Shown here piece by piece: positions 6,328-10,818 of a stretch of 10,818 nucleotides of DNA. The stretch covers positions 1 to 10,818 of the forward strand of contig JAEWPL010000235.1 of NCBI GenBank assembly GCA_023460615.1. The letters are read 5' to 3'. Positions within the stretch are counted from its first letter, which is position 1, and each line of letters starts with the position of its first letter. Origin of the DNA: Pseudomonadota bacterium (GTDB lineage: Bacteria > Pseudomonadota > Gammaproteobacteria > Enterobacterales > Succinivibrionaceae). The notes beneath the pieces were generated by a model that saw only the letters and a program-made list of their open reading frames with translations, searched no databases and had not been told where the DNA came from. Position numbers and translations under genes: made by a program.

Positions 6328-6498
6328 ATGGCTAAGAAAGGCGGTCGTGAAAAGATTCGTTTAAATTCAACAGCAGGTACAGGTCATTTCTACACAACTG
6401 ACAAGAATCGTCGTACAACTCCAGGTAAGATGGAGATGATGAAGTATGATCCAGTTGTTCGTCAGCATGTCCTATACAAAGAAGGAAAGATCAAGTAA
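6328..6498 (+). CDS. rpmG: Large ribosomal subunit protein bL33
   Basis: Structural protein of the 50S subunit near the E site. The 56-residue protein begins MAKKGGREKIRL, continues with STAGTGHFYTTDKNRRT and ends DPVVRQHVLYKEGKIK, matching E. coli L33 along its whole length with one extra residue near the N terminus. The CxxC pairs of the zinc-binding form are absent. The ATG follows rpmB by 11 bp and has an AAGGAGA ribosome binding site that overlaps the rpmB stop region, so the two are cotranscribed. In E. coli mutM follows; here the operon ends at a terminator. Confidence 0.98.
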   Translation: MAKKGGREKIRLNSTAGTGHFYTTDKNRRTTPGKMEMMKYDPVVRQHVLYKEGKIK

Positions 6499-6533
6499 TC
6501 TTTTCCAGTGAACTTTTGCAAAAGTTTATTATG

Positions 6534-6559
6534 AAGCCTCGATTATATCGGGGCTTTTT
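6534..6559 (+). terminator. Intrinsic terminator of rpmB-rpmG
   Basis: A 10-bp stem pairs AAGCCTCGAT (6534-6543) with ATCGGGGCTT (6547-6556), with one U.G pair and a 3-nt loop, and ends in a run of five T. A perfect 16-bp palindrome, AACTTTTGCAAAAGTT (6511-6526), sits between the rpmG stop and this stem and may form a second, weaker hairpin. Confidence 0.9.
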
Positions 6560-6772
6560 GCTATGTGACAAATTTCCATAATATTTGTAAATATTTTCTC
6601 ATTTCACTCAAAATTCCTTCCAAATTTGCTGATTTTTCTAGAAATATTGTAAGTAAATTGCTTTTTTAACCTTTTTGTTACTAACAATCTGAATTGAAAA
6701 TTTTGTTCATTTTGATCATTTTTTTTGATCCGTTCTTTTTTAGTAATGGTAAAATATTTACAATTTAAAAAG
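6560..6772. other. AT-rich noncoding stretch before ompA
   Basis: No coding frame or recognisable RNA gene is seen here. The sequence is T-rich on the + strand with several homopolymer runs. A 13-bp element TTGTAAATATTTT (6585-6597) recurs in opposite orientation at 6751-6763; the first copy overlaps a perfect 7-bp dyad (6580-6595). TTTTGATC occurs twice close together (about 6711-6730). These may be upstream control sites of ompA, or simple low-complexity sequence. Confidence 0.5.
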
Positions 6773-6814
6773 AGCTAACAAATTAGTTTAGACTAATTAT
6801 TAGCTAAGTATAAT
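6773..6814 (+). promoter_or_regulatory. Probable ompA promoter with overlapping inverted repeat
   Basis: A perfect TATAAT at 6809-6814 would give a leader of about 40 nt before the ompA ATG. The -35 is weak (TTTAGA, 6787-6792, 16-bp spacer). An inverted repeat with arms AGCTAAcaAATTAGT (6773-6787) and ACTAATTaTTAGCT (6792-6805), spaced by 4 bp, covers the -35 region and the spacer, as an operator would. It ends before the likely transcription start, so it should act as DNA rather than as an RNA hairpin. Confidence 0.6.
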
Positions 6815-6859
6815 TTTGTAAAAGATTGTTTGTCTGTCTTATATACAAAGGAAGTCAAA

Positions 6860-7876
6860 ATGAAAAAAAGTTTATTAGCATTAGCTGTTGTAGCTTCAGT
6901 TACTTCATTTGCTGCTAACGCAGCTGTTGAAGGTTCATTTGCATTAGGTGCAGGTGCAGGTTGGACTCACGCATTTAATACCGATGTTACAGCTCCTGCT
7001 GAAGTTGGTGATAAGAACGGTTACGCTTTAAAGCTAAACGGCGAGTACAATTTTACTGATTGGTTCGGTTTAGGTTTAGGTTATGATTATTTAAATGGTG
7101 CTAAGATTGAGGAATTAGGTTATTCAAGCAAGTATCACAACAACATCGTTGAGTTATACGGTAGATTTGCTTTACCTTTAGATAATGAAGGTTCTGATGT
7201 ATTCTTTAAAGTTGGTCCTACTTGGAATCGCACCTCTATTGAAAATGCTCACGACGATAATATCGGCGCAGTATTAGGTGTTGGTGCACAGTGGGCAATC
7301 AATCAGAACTTCAACCTACGTGCAGGCTATGACTACTTCTTCAAGACCTCAAATTATGATAAGTATGGCTTCAAAGCTGAGTCTGATACCGGTTTACTAT
7401 ATGTAGGCTTTAACTTTGTATTCGGTGGTAATACTCCTGCTCCAGTTGTACAAGCTCCAGCTCAAAAACAGACTGTTCGCGTAACTGAGAACCACAGCCT
7501 AGCTGCTGGTCTATTATTCCCATTCGATGGTTCAACCATTTCTCAAGAAGGCAAGAAGGCTGTAGCTGATGTTGTAGCTTCTTCAAAGAACCTACAAAAC
7601 ACTGAGTTTGCTGTTTACGGTTATACTGATCGTATCGGTTCAGATGCTTACAACCAGAAGTTATCACAAAAGCGTGCTGACGCTGTTGCTCAAGAGTTAC
7701 AAGCTAACGGTGTAACTACTCTAACAGCTTCAGAAGGTCGTGGTAAGTCATCTCCTGTAACTGGTAACAAGTGTGATTCTGTAAAGGGTCGTGCAGCTGT
7801 TATCGACTGTCTATCACCTGATCGTCGTGTAGAGATCGTTGTAACTGGTGATACAGTAAAAGAAGAGCAAGAATAA
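6860..7876 (+). CDS. ompA: Outer membrane protein OmpA
   Basis: Major outer-membrane protein that links the outer membrane to peptidoglycan. The 338-residue precursor has a signal peptide (MKKS, hydrophobic core, cleavage after ANA at about residue 21). An eight-stranded beta-barrel domain (about 22-190) is rich in aromatic and glycine residues. A proline-containing hinge (about 191-205) follows, then the periplasmic OmpA domain. The peptidoglycan-binding motif YGYTDRIGSDAYNQKLSQKRA includes Asp257 and Arg272, equivalent to the diaminopimelate-contacting pair. Cys305 and Cys317 match the E. coli disulfide, and PDRRVEI closes the domain. The start at 6860 is chosen because AAGGAAG precedes it and the signal peptide begins there; an in-frame TTG at 6830 would only add an unlikely ten-residue extension. 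The gene is monocistronic with its own promoter and terminator, and mostly CGT arginine codons suit high expression. Confidence 0.98.
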   Translation: MKKSLLALAVVASVTSFAANAAVEGSFALGAGAGWTHAFNTDVTAPAEVGDKNGYALKLNGEYNFTDWFGLGLGYDYLNGAKIEELGYSSKYHNNIVELYGRFALPLDNEGSDVFFKVGPTWNRTSIENAHDDNIGAVLGVGAQWAINQNFNLRAGYDYFFKTSNYDKYGFKAESDTGLLYVGFNFVFGGNTPAPVVQAPAQKQTVRVTENHSLAAGLLFPFDGSTISQEGKKAVADVVASSKNLQNTEFAVYGYTDRIGSDAYNQKLSQKRADAVAQELQANGVTTLTASEGRGKSSPVTGNKCDSVKGRAAVIDCLSPDRRVEIVVTGDTVKEEQE

Positions 7877-7896
7877 TTATTTGCTAACTTTGAATT

Positions 7897-7922
7897 GGGG
7901 CGCAGATGCGCCCCTTTCTTTT
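7897..7922 (+). terminator. Strong intrinsic terminator of ompA
   Basis: A perfect 7-bp GC stem, GGGGCGC (7897-7903) with GCGCCCC (7908-7914), closes an AGAT tetraloop and is followed by TTTCTTTT. It abuts the stop codon of the convergent GTPase gene (7921), so the last T residues overlap that codon. On the - strand there is no T-tract, though the hairpin could still protect that mRNA's 3' end. Confidence 0.94.
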
Positions 7923-9066
7923 AATCTTCAGCTTTTTCAATTCCGTCTATCATTTGCTGATAGTAGGATAGGGTAGAGTCTTTAGGGTTTAACATAATCT
8001 CGTTAAACATATGCTTAATTTGCTCTAGCACCGTAGCTCTGCAAATAAAGACTAATTGTGATTTCTTACCACCTACAGGCCAATCTCTAAGCTCAGATAA
8101 TGGGTATAGATTACCTAACACACCATGAATAACAATAGGTTTATCCTGATCTTTAAGATCTAAGATACCCTTAATTCTTAAAATAGAATCACCATATTGC
8201 TCTTGCACAGATGAGATAGCAGCAAGTAAAGATAAAGGCTCTAAAGGCTCATCATACTCTAAGGCAAAAGAATCAATATTAGAGTGTGCAACAATCTTTG
8301 GCTTAGCTACGCCTACAGTAGTGGTAACGGTAGCTGGTCTAATTGATGATGCAATATTGGGGGTCTTAATGTTAAGCCAGGAGGTTACTTTATGATCGTA
8401 TGCTTGGTTTGCGTTCTTATAAGGACCTATATCAAAGATTACTTTAGGAGATAGATTGCCTTTGATTGCAGGTAAGATCTTAGCTGACGGATTTATCTTT
8501 TGAGCAATTTCATAGATAGCATCCACTTCATCTGAATCAATAAGATCAGTTTTACTTACGATAATCAAATCAGCTAATGCAATTTGCTTTACAGCTTCAT
8601 ATTGATTCTTTAGTTGTTCACGTACATACATGCCGTCTAAAACAGTAATAGTGCCATCGTGGTAGTAGTGATCTAATAAGAAATCGTCACCACACAAAGT
8701 GCTAATTACACCTGAAGGATCAGCAAGACCTGTAGTCTCGATAATTACTCGATTAAACTTAGGAATTTCGCCACGTTGAGCTTTAATTAAGTTTGTTGCA
8801 AGGCTATCTACTAAAGCACCTTGAAGGGAGCAACAGATGCATCCAGATTGCAATAGCACAACAGAGGAATCTACAGATTCTACTAATTCGTGATCTAGAC
8901 CAACGTCACCAAATTCATTGATTAAAACTAAGGTATCTTTTAATTCTGGACTGTTAACCCAATGGTTAAGTAAGGTTGTTTTGCCACTGCCTAAAAAACC
9001 AGTAATGATATTAACAGGGATTTTATTCTCATCGTCTTGTGGATTATTATCAACTTCTTGTGTCAT
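7921..9066 (-). CDS. CobW/COG0523 (G3E family) GTPase, probable metal chaperone
   Basis: G3E GTPases of this group bind and deliver metal ions, often zinc or cobalt, to client proteins using GTP hydrolysis; the client here is unknown. The 381-residue protein has Walker A GFLGSGKT at 23-30, an INEFGDVGLDHELV switch region at 49-62, the metal-binding CxCC as GCICCS (Cys76, Cys78, Cys79), ETTGLADP (Walker B region) at 110-117, and SKTD at 171-174 as the guanine-specificity NKxD variant. The CobW C-terminal domain follows from about 260. No histidine-rich metal loop is seen, and nothing ties it to cobalamin synthesis. AGGA lies 9 nt before the ATG, and the upstream hydrolase stop overlaps this SD (TAGGA), so the pair forms one operon. 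No Zur-type palindrome was recognised upstream. Confidence 0.93.
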   Translation of the reverse strand: MTQEVDNNPQDDENKIPVNIITGFLGSGKTTLLNHWVNSPELKDTLVLINEFGDVGLDHELVESVDSSVVLLQSGCICCSLQGALVDSLATNLIKAQRGEIPKFNRVIIETTGLADPSGVISTLCGDDFLLDHYYHDGTITVLDGMYVREQLKNQYEAVKQIALADLIIVSKTDLIDSDEVDAIYEIAQKINPSAKILPAIKGNLSPKVIFDIGPYKNANQAYDHKVTSWLNIKTPNIASSIRPATVTTTVGVAKPKIVAHSNIDSFALEYDEPLEPLSLLAAISSVQEQYGDSILRIKGILDLKDQDKPIVIHGVLGNLYPLSELRDWPVGGKKSQLVFICRATVLEQIKHMFNEIMLNPKDSTLSYYQQMIDGIEKAED

Positions 9067-9076
9067 TTACTTTTTC

Positions 9077-10039
9077 CTAGCCTATTAGAAATTTTAAAGC
9101 ATTAGCTAAACATTTTATCCTATATTGATCATCTTCATTTAGGATATCGTGGTAAGCATTGTCAATTATTTCATATTTAGGTGGAATTGTATCGTGTTGA
9201 TGACTTAAAAAATATGCTTGAGACTCTTTAGTACTTACAACCTTATCGTCACCTGCTGCTTGAACATAAACAGGAATAGTAAAGTCAAACTTTCCTTTGA
9301 TAAGCTCAAGTTGTTTTCTTAAAGCTTCTTTTACGAATTTAAAGGTTGGTCCACCAATAGTGTAGGCAGGATGTTTTACATAGTAATCGTGGTAATTGTT
9401 ATACCTTACTTGATTATGAGAGTGGTGATTGATTTCAAAAGGCACTTTCTTATACTCTTTGCCATGAGGAGTAAACATAGTCTTTGTATAAGGTAGAGTA
9501 CCCAAAGTATTAACAAATAGCTTTAATAAGGTTTTATTTAATTTAAAGTAAGGCCAAATATATGGGGCAATTAAAGCTGCTTTTTCAGGTTTATTTGGCA
9601 TATTCTTGATGAGATCTAAAGAGATTAAGCCTCCAAGTGAGAAAGCTAATAACTTGTAATTTGTAATATTGAGCTTATCTAAAATAAAGCTTATGTCCTT
9701 TGCAAAATCCTCAAAGTGCTCAATATGACATTTTTGCTTATTTTCGAGCAAACGAGTGGATGTAGCTTGCCCTCTAGCAAAGCAGATCACAGCTCCTATG
9801 CGTAATTGTCCTAAGGTGTAGAAGAACTCATAATACTTGTGGGCAATTTCTCCACGACCAGGAATGATCACAATCCTTGCAATAGGATCATCAACAATAA
9901 ATCTAGTAGCCGTTAGGGTGATTCCTTCGTCATTTGTAAAAGATAAGTTCTCTGTATGAGATAAATAGTACTTTTCAAGTTCTTCTTTTTTAGCTACCAA
10001 CTCATCAGTTTTTAAAAAGGCTTTAGTGAATTTATTCAT
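9077..10039 (-). CDS. Alpha/beta hydrolase, PldB-like (probable lysophospholipase)
   Basis: Likely a serine hydrolase acting on lysophospholipids or related esters. Of its 320 residues, the IIPGRGEIAHKYYEF segment (58-72) resembles the oxyanion region of lysophospholipase L2 (PldB), as does RGQ...TRLLENKQKCHIEHFEDFAKD (89-115). The nucleophile elbow is AFSLGG with Ser134, so Ala stands in place of the first Gly of GxSxG. Asp265 in AAGDDKVV and His297 in NAYHDIL complete the expected triad. No signal peptide or clear membrane segment is seen, so it is probably cytoplasmic or peripheral. AAGGA lies about 10 nt before the ATG. It is the first gene of an operon with the COG0523 GTPase; no functional link between them is evident. 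Substrate remains unproven. Confidence 0.85.
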   Translation of the reverse strand: MNKFTKAFLKTDELVAKKEELEKYYLSHTENLSFTNDEGITLTATRFIVDDPIARIVIIPGRGEIAHKYYEFFYTLGQLRIGAVICFARGQATSTRLLENKQKCHIEHFEDFAKDISFILDKLNITNYKLLAFSLGGLISLDLIKNMPNKPEKAALIAPYIWPYFKLNKTLLKLFVNTLGTLPYTKTMFTPHGKEYKKVPFEINHHSHNQVRYNNYHDYYVKHPAYTIGGPTFKFVKEALRKQLELIKGKFDFTIPVYVQAAGDDKVVSTKESQAYFLSHQHDTIPPKYEIIDNAYHDILNEDDQYRIKCLANALKFLIG

Positions 10040-10067
10040 GGCTTTTTTTCCTTAAGACTTAATAGAA

Positions 10068-10095
10068 AATATAAGGCAAACCAAGAAAAAGACAA
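10068..10095 (-). promoter_or_regulatory. Probable promoter of the hydrolase-GTPase operon
   Basis: On the - strand, TTGTCT (complement of 10090-10095) and TATATT (complement of 10068-10073) are 16 bp apart. This would give a start near 10061 and a leader of about 22 nt containing the AAGGA ribosome binding site. Confidence 0.5.
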
Positions 10096-10114
10096 CAAAC
10101 GAGAGTAAATGAAA

Positions 10115-10126
10115 TGATACAGATCA
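10115..10126. promoter_or_regulatory. CRP/FNR-like dyad upstream of the hydrolase operon
   Basis: TGAT-ACAG-ATCA matches the core of the FNR box (TTGAT-N4-ATCAA) at 8 of 10 positions, and the same bases read on the - strand as GTGA-N6-TCA partly match CRP. Its centre is about 60 bp upstream of the predicted transcription start, close to the class I activator position. The match is short and made by eye. Confidence 0.4.
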
Positions 10127-10139
10127 CTAGAATCTAGGT

Positions 10140-10165
10140 AAAAAATCTAATTCTGTTTAAATTAG
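10140..10165 (-). terminator. Weak intrinsic terminator after spoT
   Basis: On the - strand the 6-bp stem CTAATT / AATTAG (10160-10165 with 10147-10152) has a 7-nt loop and is followed, one base later, by six T residues (complement of 10140-10145). It begins 11 nt beyond the spoT stop. The stem is AT-rich, so efficiency is uncertain. Confidence 0.6.
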
Positions 10166-10176
10166 TGCAAAAAGGA

Positions 10177-10818
10177 CTATTTGCGACGATGAATTGAAAG
10201 AATGTTAGGTACTTTTCTCAAATGTTTATTCACAGAGGCAAGATGTAATCTGTCTCGTACTGCAATTACAAGATCAATTCTAAAAGTCTTCTCATCTTTA
10301 AGATCAGAGTTGATACTTTCAATTCGAGAGCTAGCAAGATCAATTGCATTAGAAATTTCTGAAACAATACCTTGGCGGTTCTCAATTTCAATTTGCAAGC
10401 CAGTTTTAAAGTCCATATTAGCAGTTATAGCGTAGTTCCAGCTTACATTTAAGGATTTGCCTGGTCCTAGATCACTTTGACGTAGATTTTTGCAATTTTT
10501 AGTGTGAATAACGATACCACGACCTTGTGCGATATGCGCAATAATTTCATCTCCAGGGATTGGCATGCAACACTGGGCAAAGGTAAAAGGCATACCACCT
10601 GTACCTTTAATTGGTAACTCGTGGTGTTTATGAGTGTCAGGATCTAAGAATTTAGCCACGGCAACAGTTAAGATATTACCCATGGCAATGTCGCTATATA
10701 AAGCGTTTAAATCAGGCTCTTTAAAGTTAACTAAGATATTCTGAATAGTTTCTTCAGATAAGTTATCTAGCTTTTGAGATCTCAAAGCATTTTGAAGTAA
10801 GCGTCTACCAATCAATTG
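10177..10818 (-). CDS. spoT: (p)ppGpp synthetase/hydrolase SpoT, C-terminal part (5' end outside window)
   Basis: Bifunctional stringent-response enzyme that makes and degrades the alarmone (p)ppGpp. Only the regulatory C-terminal ~213 residues are in the window; the frame is open to the edge, so the first in-window TTG is not a start. The segment begins (Q)LIGRRLLQNAL, continues through the helical region with DIAMGNILTVAVAKFL, then the zinc-finger-like domain TFAQCCMPIPGDEIIAHIAQGRGIVIHTKNC with the Cys-Cys and His...Cys residues, and finishes with an ACT domain (TGLQIEIENRQGIVSEISNAID to the end). The GRRLL and LPIKG segments and the intact Cys pattern are closer to SpoT than to RelA as I recall them. 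In E. coli trmH and recG follow; here the gene ends at a weak terminator with an unrelated operon beyond. Confidence 0.93.
   Translation of the reverse strand, partial: QLIGRRLLQNALRSQKLDNLSEETIQNILVNFKEPDLNALYSDIAMGNILTVAVAKFLDPDTHKHHELPIKGTGGMPFTFAQCCMPIPGDEIIAHIAQGRGIVIHTKNCKNLRQSDLGPGKSLNVSWNYAITANMDFKTGLQIEIENRQGIVSEISNAIDLASSRIESINSDLKDEKTFRIDLVIAVRDRLHLASVNKHLRKVPNILSIHRRK

Noticed and set aside
6072..6780. GAGCTAACA present both in the rpmB leader (6072-6080) and upstream of ompA (6772-6780)
   Set aside because: A nine-base match in two different contexts, one overlapping a start codon, is weak evidence for a shared site.
6830..6859. In-frame TTG at 6830 as ompA start
   Set aside because: It would place ten extra residues before a textbook signal peptide, while the ATG at 6860 has its own AAGGAAG site.
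7410..7667. An 85-codon open frame on the - strand inside ompA
   Set aside because: It is antisense to the conserved OmpA domain and has no family features.
10202..10435. A 77-codon + strand open frame inside spoT
   Set aside because: It is antisense to the ACT domain of SpoT, and that conservation explains the open frame.
1..10818. Mobile elements, CRISPR arrays, tRNA or rRNA genes
   Set aside because: No transposase, terminal repeats, regularly spaced repeats or tRNA-like cloverleaf was found on either strand by reading.

Overview
The window reads as an ordinary, AT-rich chromosomal stretch of a gammaproteobacterium. OmpA, L28, L33, CoaBC, dUTPase and SpoT all resemble their enteric counterparts, and the coaBC-dut pair lies divergent to rpmB-rpmG as in Escherichia coli. 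The base composition, the relaxed gene order and a NifI1-like P-II protein fit an anaerobic AT-rich lineage such as Succinivibrionaceae better than Enterobacteriaceae. That placement is inference; no marker gene settles it.

Layout. Positions 1-3438 carry the last three arginine-biosynthesis steps on the + strand: argF (5' end cut by the window edge), argG and argH. A long hairpin sits between argG and argH, and a terminator-like hairpin follows argH. At 3622-3951 a single-gene unit encodes a P-II nitrogen-regulator paralogue of NifI1 type. It meets the oppositely oriented coaBC-dut operon (3990-5758, - strand) at a shared hairpin. CoaBC makes 4'-phosphopantetheine for CoA; Dut removes dUTP. 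The two are translationally coupled through a TAATG junction.

Positions 5759-6079 (321 bp) are noncoding but dense in signals: a coaBC promoter with a duplicated 12-bp element, a + strand TATAAT followed at once by a terminator-like hairpin, a nested dyad, an extended -10 promoter for rpmB, and a hairpin with a T-rich tract in the rpmB leader. The genes rpmB and rpmG follow and end at a clear terminator. A second noncoding stretch (6499-6859, 361 bp) leads to ompA, with an inverted repeat over the likely -35 region. ompA ends at a strong GC-rich terminator.

Positions 7921-10039 (- strand) hold a two-gene operon: a PldB-like alpha/beta hydrolase followed 10 bp later by a COG0523 (CobW/G3E) GTPase. 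Its promoter has a CRP/FNR-like dyad at a class I distance. The window closes with the C-terminal third of spoT (- strand, 5' end outside the window).

No mobile element, CRISPR array, tRNA or rRNA is visible. The genes are mostly housekeeping. The points most worth a second look are the P-II protein with a NifI1-type T-loop and no nif gene nearby, the leader architecture of rpmB, the argG-argH hairpin with its switch in arginine codon choice, and the operator-like dyads at ompA and at the hydrolase promoter. I see no convincing previously undescribed multi-gene system.
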